Shown here: one piece after another, positions 36,501 through 45,049 of the stretch
Position numbering within the stretch: position 1 is the first letter of the stretch
Layout: each line of letters begins with the position of its first letter
DNA from: Platycnemis pennipes
Lineage: Eukaryota > Arthropoda > Insecta > Odonata > Platycnemididae
DNA: 64,000 nucleotides
Assembly: GCA_933228895.1 (NCBI GenBank)
Contig: OW121852.1
Span: 56,152,872-56,216,871, forward strand
Reading direction: 5' to 3'
Made by a program: the position numbers and the translations under genes
Notes under the pieces: model-generated
Told to the model about the DNA's origin: nothing
The model's database searches: none
The model's input: the letters and a program-made list of their open reading frames with translations, nothing else

Positions 36501-37534
36501 TGAAGGAATTGGGATTGAAACCATGTAAAGCAGATCCATGTGTATTTGTCGAAGAGTCAAAGAAGGGATTTTTGGCAATTGGATGCTACGTGGATGACTG
36601 TATAATTGTTGGTGACAGTCAAAAGAAGATTGATCAACTGGTGGAAAAACTGAAAAAGCAATTGAAGATTAAGGTGTCAAAGGAGGATGAAGTGAAGTTC
36701 CTAGGAATAAAAATCAAAGAAGAAAAAGAAGGATTTATCATGGAACAATCAAGCTACATCGAAGAAGTTATTGAGAGATTCGGAATGGAGAATTGCAATG
36801 GAGTGAAGACACCAGCAGCAAGTGGAGTCAAACTTGACGATTACGAAGATTCGGAGAAAGCAAACAAGGATTTGTACCAAGAAATACTTGGATGTATTGG
36901 ATATTTGGTGAGAGGGACGAGGCCGGACTTGGCATACACCTACAGCAAACTATCGCAGTACTCAAAAGATCCAAGGATGATTCATTACGAGGCGTTGAAG
37001 AGAGTTTTGAGATATTTGAAGGGGACCAAAGGGTATCGTTTGAAGATTGGCAGAGAAGTTGGAAGACTGGAGATTAGTTCAGATGCCAGTTGGTGTACCA
37101 CTTTGGATTCGAAATCATTTGGCGGATATTCAGTGAAGATTGGAGACGCATTGATCAGTTGGAGAAGCGGAAAGCAGAAGATGGTAGCTTTATCAACTAT
37201 GGAATCGGAGTTGGTGGCATTATGTGATGGAGTTTGTGAGGGCATCTGGTTGACAGAGTTGTTAGAAGAGCTGGGACAATTTGAAGTTGTTGAACGACCA
37301 ATAAAAGTTCGAACTGACAGTCAATCAGCATTGAATTGGAATAACAATGAGAAGATCAACAAAGAAAACAAGCACATCAGAAGAATGTATCATTTTGTCA
37401 AGGATGAAATCAAAAATGGTGAGGTGGTTCTTCATCACGTGGGTTCAGCAGACTTGGAAACTGATGTTTTGACCAAGGACGTCAGCGAAGCATTAATGAA
37501 GAAGCACATTCCAAACTTGAGTTTAATTATTTAA
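33509..37534 (+). CDS. Copia gag-pol polyprotein, 1341 residues
   Basis: A single open frame encodes all functions of the element. Gag starts with the KNYGLW region (15-20) and includes a CCHC zinc knuckle (C214, C217, H222, C227). The protease has D284 in LDSAC, where DSG or DTG is more usual. The integrase has an HHCC finger (H424, H429, C457, C460) and the catalytic triad D488, D551, E587. The reverse transcriptase has D944 in FIDVEAAY and YVDD at 1027-1030. RNase H has D1192, E1232 and D1270. The product is a polyprotein cleaved by its own protease in cytoplasmic particles; the cDNA is then integrated in the nucleus. The ATG lies 73 bases after the LTR. No stop or frameshift is present, so it is possibly functional. 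There is no separate gag frame, so the Gag:Pol ratio must be set by other means, such as splicing or cleavage. Confidence 0.97.
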   Translation: MSDFGVSRIEPLTNKNYGLWSMRLVAVLKAKGLYQDIIFGDEPEKNGADAAAVAKWEAWSKKNDEVNMLIIMTLSAEQALACQGISNAKELWLLLKKRHDGVEKHRKTQLMIELAKLEKLEKESIDGYLTRAQTLETQLKEMGNNIEDYELIMYVIEGLPKSFSEVATAISSNPTVDFEFMRGALLRYEEKNKKSTNEGEVKAFKAKVQTKKKCFCCGKIGHFSRDCWHKDKENSIETKENSKDFYKNKSKFKGIFKGGKNQHAFEVREHHKINAENGVTWMLDSACTSHMTHQEELLINKRKDNVEIVTAEAGRKIHAEFRGEIEGTSYLDDGEVALTIKDVLYVPDLNSNLMSVPSLVKMGKKIVIDEDGFGIYDKKTGELVAQGIFEADAFMFRMSTDSDERELKKEVCFSTSEINSNLWHQRLGHINNNYLSRLAKENLVRGLENVSIKDDNCEDCIQGKLTRAPFKEVEIEGAQQILERLHADLCGPMQQESIGGSRYMLTIVDEYSRRYFVDFLKSKSETADKLIEFIERKENETGQKVKNFRSDNGTEFTNDTLQEYFKKKGIKHERTTIYSPQSNGIAERANRTLVEMARTLLIAAGLTLMFWAEAVWTASYLHDLSPTKKRDQVPLEIWKNKKPSVRHLRVFGCKVFYRNEDVQKKKLDVRSKEAVFVGYSKNRRAYRVFDLSDRKIHESRDVKFIEEKMGFQKKEEDVGYDETNYVFIPIERQENRDERHEEENNSGIIHDVVEDFQGQFDSDDDSSHKNPLVIVQAGERRRGRKKGDTNDVLKQRHQEELKGIEDELRQQGVRRSTREKKEPDCIVNMVQEINPRNYKEAIESKDKIKWIEAMNKELKNMKNYQTWEIVNKPKEVKLIQSKWVFKKKGTKDAEVYKARLVADGSRQRMGVDYKSSYSPVMKQESLKTLLAIAAKKNYKVEFIDVEAAYLNAELDRHVYMNLPKGVNIEEGKIFRLKKSLYGLPEAGRCWFKKLSGILKELGLKPCKADPCVFVEESKKGFLAIGCYVDDCIIVGDSQKKIDQLVEKLKKQLKIKVSKEDEVKFLGIKIKEEKEGFIMEQSSYIEEVIERFGMENCNGVKTPAASGVKLDDYEDSEKANKDLYQEILGCIGYLVRGTRPDLAYTYSKLSQYSKDPRMIHYEALKRVLRYLKGTKGYRLKIGREVGRLEISSDASWCTTLDSKSFGGYSVKIGDALISWRSGKQKMVALSTMESELVALCDGVCEGIWLTELLEELGQFEVVERPIKVRTDSQSALNWNNNEKINKENKHIRRMYHFVKDEIKNGEVVLHHVGSADLETDVLTKDVSEALMKKHIPNLSLII

Positions 37535-37546
37535 AATTTGTCACGC

Positions 37547-37557
37547 GAAAGGAGGAA
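37547..37557 (+). promoter_or_regulatory. Polypurine tract of Copia element
   Basis: GAAAGGAGGAA lies two bases before the 3' LTR, in the position that primes plus-strand DNA synthesis. Confidence 0.8.
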
Positions 37558-37559
37558 TT

Positions 37560-37736
37560 TGAAGCAAAGTAAATTTGTTAAATAATAATCGCGGATCAAA
37601 TTAAAATAAATGTTTTGTTTTTCCATGGTTGTCATGGGGGAAATAGTTTGTTGATAACGAGGATTCGGGGCATAACGATATTGAACACGAAAGAGAATGG
37701 TTGTATCATTGATTTGAATAAAAACTTAATCCAACA
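37560..37736 (+). repeat. 3' LTR of Copia element
   Basis: Same 177-base sequence as the 5' LTR, directly followed by the TTGGA duplication at 37737-37741. Confidence 0.95.
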
Positions 37737-37741
37737 TTGGA

Positions 37742-39410
37742 GAACCTTTAGTTCTAGCTTAGTTTTAGGAAAAATATTCTAAATATTTTTGGAATATGAT
37801 AAGACTCAAAAGAAAGATCTTGTCTATAAAAAAACTTAGTCTTTGCAAATATTCTTTGATTTTTAGGATTGTTTGTCCAGCAGACTTACATAAAATGTAT
37901 ATTTGCAGAAAATATTGAAAGAACGGATATGAGTGTAAGGTTGTAGAGTGTACTGCACGCCCTAAGTAGATTGGAACACGCGATGACCCTTGGTCTCGTC
38001 TCGCGGAGGATCTACTCCACATCAAGATATGTAGTCCAGCGTGGTGGTCGAAATGAATGACATATTTCATTTAACTTTCTGTCCCAGGGTGGTTGATTGC
38101 TATCAATACACTCAATAAAATTAATAATATTGAATCGCTACGTTTTTCTACGCTGAAAAGGGGATGCGATTGTTGCTTATCAGGGAAATGATAAATAAGA
38201 AGTTTTGAAATGTACGCCAAGTAAGTGGCTCCGCGATATATCGAATCCGGTAAAAAGGTCGATATTAGGTTCCCAAATAGAAATGGCGTAGTTCACTAGT
38301 GATATACCATAAAAGTTTGTTTGCATGGATAAGCAAAAAAAATCGTGATAGAAGACATTAATAAGGACTAACTGAAGGTATGATATGTAAATATTTGGTA
38401 ATTTGTGGCTAATTATTTGTAGGAGCTAAGTTTCTGAACCGCAATCCTGGTAACGAGACAACTAAAATCTCGAACCAGGATTCCGAGGAAAAAATGGTCT
38501 TTGTGTGGACGTTGTGTACAGATGAACGTGTATACGACGTTAGAAAAGTTTTTAGGCATGAAATGATTATTACATATCTCATAAATATATAACTGCCTTC
38601 TTTCTAAGGCTTCAACTAGGCTCTTATAACGATGTCTTTAGCGCCTGAATATATGAAGAAGGTGGCTGTTCATAAATACTATGTTGGTGGTTGATTCATA
38701 TTTATAGGGTAGATTACAAACCGAGATCTACCCCTTAGATTGCTCCTAAGCTATTCGTGTGAATGTTATTTTTAGATTGTTTTGTATTTGAAGTGGCAAA
38801 TTGAGGGCAGCATTTTGTGTACGAGGTTCATGCTATTATTGTGCAGTAGTTCCATTCCAGGGTGATAGCAGGAAGTATTCATGGCTGAAGCTTAACACGG
38901 CAGAATACTTGAAAACAAATTACATTTTATAATGTTTCCATGAACGTGTACTACTCTGCTCCTAAGCCAACTACTGTTCTTAACTTTTATGGTCCTCAAA
39001 GAGCAAATGGACCAATAACTATAATTTAATCCATCCCTCTTCTTTTGTTTACTTCGTTTTTTATCTCCTTTGATGCTTCGGCAATGCCTTGCTCAAGGGA
39101 GTGTTATTGACGTTTATAAATAGTGGTAATTGAAAAGAAATTGTTCAAAAGGAGAATGTGGTGTTGCCTCCAGATTTTCTTATTTAATCAATCATTAACC
39201 CACATCTGTGGACTAATGATTACTGCGATGTAAACCTATTTGAACTATATCTTGTTTCAGTTAAGGCATTTTTACTGTTCAGAATTGTTGATGGTTCCCC
39301 CATTCCAAATAGTGGTTGAACACAATGAATTTGTTGAATCATGTTCAAAGTCAGTCACTGGACTACCAGTAGTGAGAATTTGACAACATTAGAGTAGGTA
39401 AGAATATGAA
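37742..39410. other. AT-rich non-coding DNA
   Basis: No gene or repeat recognised. Confidence 0.5.
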
Positions 39411-39416
39411 CCATAA

Positions 39417-40058
39417 ATCATCATCATCGTTGGTCAACAATCCTACGATTGGTTTGACGCAGCTTTCCACTCGATTCTTCTGTCAGCCAACCTTTTCATT
39501 GTAATTCTTCTCTTTTACATTCTTCACAACCTGTTCCATTTATCTCATACGAGGCCTGCCTTTTCCAATCTTCCCATCCACTTTTCCCTCGACGATAGTC
39601 TTCATCAGGCCATCGTGTCTCAAGATATGGCCGATTAAGTTTTCCCTTCTTCTTTTTAGAGTTGTTAGCAGACTTCTCTTTTCTCCTACTCTTCTTAGCA
39701 CTTCCTCGTTATTTACTCGGTCGATCCATTTAATCTTCAGCATTCTTCTGTAGCACCATATTTCAAATTCTTCTACCCTTTTCTTCTCCGCTGCTGTCAT
39801 CGTCCATGATTCACTGCTGTAAAGAAAAATGCTCCAGATGTATGTTCTTATGAACTGTTTCCTTACTTTTATGCTTGTATTTCCTGCTGTAAGTAGATTC
39901 TTCTTTTGAAAGAATGCCCTCTTTGCCTGGGCTATTCTACTCCCTATTTCTTTCTTGCTTCGTCCATCGTTGGTTACTCGGCTTCCTAGATAACAGAACT
40001 CTTTAACCTCTTCAAGTTTTTGTTTTCCTAGTTTGACATTGGTTTTCGCCTCTTCTTT
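39417..40058 (-). mobile_element. 3' fragment of LINE family 1
   Basis: Starts with a (CAT)n edge and CGTTGGTCAACAATCCTACG and covers the C-terminal coding region in minus orientation, with an 86-residue frame (39540-39800) containing FEIWCYRRMLKIKWIDR. 5'-truncated near GCCTCTTCTTT. The word ATAAAT occurs on both sides (39411-39416 and about 40064-40069) and may be a short target duplication. Confidence 0.82.
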
Positions 40059-40069
40059 AACAATAAATA

Positions 40070-41312
40070 TTGTTGTGAATTTCAGTTGCCTGTATTATTC
40101 ATGCAACTGTGAAAGAGAAAAGGGTAATTTATCTAAGTGGATGTATTCACATGACCAAAGCTGAGAAGATTATTATTTGGTGTTCTACCAATTAGAAGAG
40201 TTTTCTGTCAAGTTTTCTTACTCAGCTTCTGTATTTTTTCTCTTTTCTTCCAAAACTTACCTGCTCACCCATTCACCTCTACAACTTCCTTGTTTGCTCT
40301 CCTTCCTGCTACATTTTTTTCATCCTTTCCCCAAGTTCCACACTTGGAACTATATAGAAGAATATATACGAAAGGGGTTCAAAGAGGAGGCTATTGTTGG
40401 GTGAAGGGTGTGGGGGGAGGGTTTGGGGGTTAGTTGGGGACAAATATTACTCATTCAATAGTGAGGTCATTGGATGAGGGAGGTGTGAGTAGTGGTAAAA
40501 TGTCGTCAGTTAGTTAGTTGCTAAATAACTAAGGATAGAATGGGTGAAGGACATTCAAAATAATTATAAATCAATAATTCAGTCTTCTTCTTTCATTGGA
40601 TGATCTTACATCATGTGCTGACCCTTGGACTCGCACTGATATTTTTCCAATTGAAGTCGCACCAATGGGAGTGCTCCAAAATGTTTTGCTTAAAAGGATT
40701 TTCAATTGTTGTTCAGGAAGCATTTATGATGTTCACTTAGTGAACATTGGGAATGCTTCCTCCTGGAATATGTATATAAAGGCCTGTTGGGGTAACTTGG
40801 AAGTTTATCCTGAGGATGACGTTGAGGCATTGAAACGAGTCAGAAATAAAATCAAATTGTGGGTAACAAATTTGACTTTTTTCAAAGATGCTGTACCATT
40901 GCATCTCACCTGATTGTAGTGATTTACTTTGGAAGCATTTTACTTTTATTTATTATTATTATACCATTGAATACATCTCCCTCTGGGCTTTTGGTGAATA
41001 ACACCTAAGGTTAGAATGTACTGGATGAGGCATTGGCATGCTAGCCTATGGTTGATGGTAAAGCCAGTATAGGGGTGCTTGGGAAGCATAAGGCCCCCAT
41101 TCCTCAAAACAAAACAATGCATTTTGTATGGCCCCATATGGAGACTGCATGTGTCTTGAAACAAAATCGTACCCACGTCAGTTAATGCATCTAAGATTAT
41201 TCAAGGGGCATTAAATTATTTTTATTTAGAGATGTGTGAATACTAGAAAGTATTCAATATTCGAGACTTTGAATAGTTATGCTAAAAGAATTAGATATTC
41301 AAGGTCTCGAAT
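40070..41312. other. Non-coding DNA with one candidate ORF
   Basis: AT-rich sequence. A frame at 40596-40913 is listed separately. Nothing else recognised. Confidence 0.45.
40596..40913 (+). CDS. Candidate ORF or exon of about 105 residues, unknown
   Basis: The translation has a balanced, protein-like composition (for example PIEVAPMGVLQNVLLKRIF and WNMYIKACWGNLEVYPEDD). It ends at TGA and follows an in-frame stop at 40575. There is no in-frame upstream ATG; it could be an exon after an acceptor near 40582 or a chance frame. I do not recognise the family. Confidence 0.2.
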   Translation: MDDLTSCADPWTRTDIFPIEVAPMGVLQNVLLKRIFNCCSGSIYDVHLVNIGNASSWNMYIKACWGNLEVYPEDDVEALKRVRNKIKLWVTNLTFFKDAVPLHLT

Positions 41313-41649
41313 CATCATCACCTTGGGTCAACAATCCTAGGGTTGTTTTGATGCAGCCCTCTACTTGATTTTTTTATTGGCCAACCTCTTCATATTAACG
41401 TAATTCCTCTCTTTCACATCACTCACTACCTGTTCTATATAACTCATGCGAGGCCTGCCTTTTCCATTCTTCCCATTGACTTTTCCCTCGACAATTGTCT
41501 TTATCGGGCCATCATGTCTTATGATATGGACGATTAGGTAGTCACGTCTTCTTTTTATAGTTTTCATCAGACTTCTCTTTTCTCCAACTCTTCTTAAGAC
41601 TTCTCCATTTGTCACTGAGTCGATCCATTTTTTCTTCATCATTCTTTGG
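41313..41649 (-). mobile_element. 3' end of older LINE copy, separated by a nested insertion
   Basis: Minus-strand LINE 3' end with a (CAT)n edge. Its frame shows DDQRMMKKKWIDSVTNGEVL and runs to CATTCTTTGG at 41640-41649. There the younger LINE interrupts it, and the old copy resumes at the duplicated CATTCTTTGG at 45050-45059. Confidence 0.9.
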
Positions 41650-41671
41650 TCATCATCAAGGGTCAACAATC

Positions 41672-44477
41672 CTAGGATTGGTTTGACGCAGCCCTCCACT
41701 CGATTCTTCTATTGGCCAACCTCTTCATAGAAACGTAGTTCCTCTCTTTCACGTCCTTTACGACCTGCTCCATGTAACTCATACGAGGCCTGCCTCTTCC
41801 ATTTTTCCCGTTCACTTTTCCCTTGACGATTGTCTTCATCAGGCCATCGTGTCTTAAGATATGGCCGATTAGGTTGTCCCGTCTTCTTTTTATAGTTTTC
41901 AGTAGACTTCTCTTTTCTCCCACTCTTCTTAGGACTTCTTCATTTGTCATTCGGTCGATCCATTTTATCTTCATCATTCGTCGGTAGCACCATATTTCGA
42001 ATGCTTCCACTCTTTTCTTCTCCGCTGCTGTCATCATCCATGCCTCACTGCCATAAAGGAACATGCTCCAGATATACGTTTTAATGAATTGCTTCCTTAC
42101 TTCCAAACTTGTATTTCCAGCTGTTAGTAGATTCTTCTTTTGATAGAATGCCCTCTTTGCCTGGGCTATTCTACTCCCTATTTCTTTCTTGCTTCGTCCA
42201 TCGTTGGTTACTCTGCTTCCCAGGTAACAGAACTCTTTCACCTATTCCAGTTTCTGTTTTCCTGGTTTAACGTTGGTTTTGGCCGCTTCTCTTTTGCTGC
42301 ACACCAATATCTGAGTTTTCTTCTTATTGATCTTCAGCTGATGTCTGGTCATTGTCCTTTCCATGGTTGTTAGCATCTTATTCAGCTCCTTCTCTGTCTC
42401 TGCTATGAGAGCTATGTCATCAGCGAAAAGTAGCATGCTGATTTGTTTCTCCGTGGATGTTCACTTCAGAACACTTCTCCTTGACTTCATTGATGGCTCT
42501 CTCAATGTAAACATTAAAAATTACAGGAGACAGTGCACAGCCTTGTCTCACTCCTTTCCTTATTCTTGCTTCTTCACAGCTGGGTCCAGATTTAATCACA
42601 GCTACTTGGTTTTTATACAAACTGTGGATAATTCTTCGATCATTGTAGGAAACTCCAATTCCTTTCAGAATATCAAGCATTGAATTCCAATCCACGTTGT
42701 CGAAAGCCTTCTCTAAATCCACAAATGCAATGAAGGTCGGTTTGTTCTACTCCATTCTCTTCTCTATAAGCAGCCTAAGGGCCAATATTGCTTCTCTTGT
42801 ACCCTTACTTTTCCTGAATCCGAATTGATCTTCATCCAGGAACTCCTCTGCTTTTCGTTCTATTCTTCTGTAGATGATCCTTGTCAATATCTTCGATGCA
42901 TGTGTCGTCAGGCTTATAGTCCTAAAATTTTCACATTTCTCTGCTCTCTTCTTTTTGGGAATAGGAATGATGATGTTTTTCTCGAAGTCCCTGGGTATTT
43001 CTCCTTTTGAGTACGTGTCACAGATGACATTATAAAGTTGAGCCAATGTCCTCTCTCCCGCATTCCTTATCAGTTCTGCGGGTATATCATCAATTCCAGA
43101 AGCCTTATTCTTCCGAAGGTCCCTTACTGCTGCGTCGAATTCCGATCTCAATATTGATGCTCCCATATCATCCTTCTCGACTTCGCTTTCCTCTTCAATC
43201 ACTTTCGTGCTGAGGTCGTTCCCGTTGTATAACTCTTCGAGATATTCTTTCCATCTCTTCACTTTGTCTTCATTTTCAATCAAAAGTTCTCCATTCTTGT
43301 CCCTTATAGTATTGCATCTTGCGCTCCGTTCCTTGAAGTGGTTCCTCACTATCCTATTGGCAGCTTCCACCTTTCCAATGGTAAGGTTGTTTTGTACATC
43401 TTCGCACAGATTGTTCATCCACATTTCTCTAGCTTTCCTGGCTTTGCGACTTACTTCGTTCCTTATTCTTTTGTAGCAAAGCTGCCCTTCTTCAGTTTTC
43501 GCATTCTTGTACTTTCTTCTTTCTTCAATCAGCACTAAGACTTCTTCCGTGATCCATGGTTTCTTCTTAACAACTTTTCTTCTTCCAAGAATTTCTTTTG
43601 CGGCTTTTTGTAGTCCACATTTAATGTTTTCCCTACGCTCTTCTACTGGTTTCTCAGTCAGGTCCTCTCCTATGTTGTTTTCTACTGCTTTTTGAAATTC
43701 CAGCTGATTTTGAGTCTCCTTTAGTTTTTCTACATGCCAAATGTTCTTTACTGTTTTCTTCAATCTCTTGAATTTTAGATGGCATTTCATCATCACTAAA
43801 TTATGGTCGATGTCTGCACCCGGGTAGCTTTTGCAGTCCTTCACCTGATTCCTGAACCTCTGCTTCACTAAAATGTAGTCTATTTGAAATCTTCCTCTGT
43901 CTCCTGGCATCTTCCATGTGTATTTTCTTCGGTTGTGATTTTTAAACAATGTGTTAGTAACCACTAACTTATGTTGTGCGCAGAACTCCAGCAGTCTTTC
44001 TCCTCTTTCGTTCCAGTTTCCCAATCCATATTTTCCAGTTATTCTTCCATCTTGTCCTTCGCCGACGACAGCGTTCCCGTCTCCTAAAATAATTAGGTTT
44101 TCTTCTCCTCTTACCTGTTTTATTATTTCAGTGATATCTTCGTAGACGTCTTCCACTTCTTCATCTTCGTAGTCCGACGTAGGCATGTAAACTTGCACCA
44201 CAATGGTATCTGTAGGCTTAGTTTCAATTTTAACCATTACTATCCTTTCACTATATTGAAGGAAGCTCTTCACACGCAGTCCCGCACTCTTCCTGAGCAT
44301 TATGCCTACTCCAGCGTTGCCATTCAGTGATCCGGTATGAATAATTATATAACTTCCACTCCAAAAGTCTCCTTCTTCGGGCCATCTCATTTCACTGATT
44401 CCCAATACATCGAGGTCCATTCTCCGCATTTCCACCTTCAGGTTCTCCAGTCTTCTGCAGGTCCGAAGTGATCGCAC
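41672..44477 (-). pseudogene. LINE endonuclease-reverse transcriptase, three breaks
   Basis: Starting from the 44477 end, the first 576 residues hold the APE endonuclease (E29 in GISEMRW, the GDGNA block near 131, QIDYIL near 197, then IDHNLV) and the start of the RT (PIPKKKRAEKCENFRTISL). An in-frame TAG at 42747-42749 precedes the RT catalytic blocks DLEKAFDNV and GVRQGCALSP. A one-base shift near 42437 separates these from LLFADDIALIAE (the catalytic DD). A second TAG at 42242-42244 precedes the C-terminal region (KEFCYLGSRVTNDG, then FEIWCYRRMMKIKWIDR). The usual GDWNA Trp is Gly here, while the older copy keeps Trp. So the enzyme is broken by three small lesions in about 930 codons. The frame is open to a TAG just upstream; the true start is uncertain. 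Confidence 0.88.
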
Positions 44478-44964
44478 GTTCCTACCCTAAAATGAATATC
44501 ACACTTGACTGATGTACTCTCTCGGGTAGTCCCCGCCCGGAGATCCGAATGGGGGACTATTTTACCTCCGGAATATTTTATTCGAGAGGGTGCCATCACG
44601 TCTTGATAATAAAGGAAAGAGTGGAGTAGCTGCGACTCCTCGGAATAATAATGTGGTGGTTTCCCCTTGCCTTCCACATCGCAGTACTACAGCCGTTAAA
44701 GTAAATGTTACCACGCCTGTAGTGAAATGAGTGTCGCTGTACCGACCACTGTGGTCTCCACCTTCACTCATATGAAGGAGAGCTGCTGCCCTCTCCTCCG
44801 GGTGATGGGAAGCGTATTGTTGGCGGCCTCCATCGCCAAGTCACAACATCTTCACAGGTTCTGTATTATTTAAGGCCTACCTTACCCAAGGATAGACCAA
44901 TACCCCCTCGGAATGCCGTTGCTTTTTGTCCACGACTGCTTATTCGACGAGTAAACTCACTTAT

Positions 44965-45049
44965 CTCGCAGCTAACCTCTATATCTAGAGGTTGACCCAC
45001 CATCCGCAACCCAGTGGACGCACTCGGTGGCTTTAAGCTCAGCTGCGAG
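44965..45049 (-). ncRNA. Structured 5' terminus of the LINE transcript (candidate RNA element)
   Basis: The first nine bases of the element (45041-45049) pair perfectly with 44965-44973. Enclosed are an 8-base hairpin AACCTCTA/TAGAGGTT (44974-44993, four-base loop) and a two-part stem (CCACC at 44997-45001 with GGTGG at 45026-45030; AGTG with CACT around a GACG loop). A compact junction at the exact 5' end is the position where several RTE and R2 elements carry self-cleaving ribozymes, but I cannot confirm a match to any known class. Confidence 0.4.

Larger units (their letters stand above)
33259..37736 (+). mobile_element. Complete Ty1/Copia-type LTR retrotransposon
   Basis: The element comprises a 5' LTR, primer-binding site, one gag-pol frame, polypurine tract and 3' LTR, and is flanked by the 5-base duplication TTGGA. 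The LTRs start TG and end CA. I find no difference between the two 177-base LTRs on reading them side by side, and the coding frame is uninterrupted. It therefore probably inserted very recently and may still be competent. The order integrase before reverse transcriptase places it in Copia rather than Gypsy. Confidence 0.97.
41650..45049 (-). mobile_element. Near full-length RTE/BovB-like LINE (family 1), young copy
   Basis: About 3.4 kb in minus orientation, bounded by the 10-base duplication CATTCTTTGG (41640-41649 and 45050-45059). It has a 5' leader of about 570 bases, an endonuclease/reverse-transcriptase ORF and a short 3' end closing in (GAT)n. The APE-type endonuclease, the reverse transcriptase and the microsatellite tail fit the RTE clade, and the wording of the endonuclease region is close to BovB-type elements. 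It is the longest copy in the window and the reference for the many fragments. Confidence 0.92.

Noticed and set aside
42747..44477. 576-residue frame as an intact host endonuclease gene
   Set aside because: It carries APE endonuclease and partial RT motifs, continues past a stop into the RT catalytic blocks and lies between LINE target duplications, so it belongs to the LINE.
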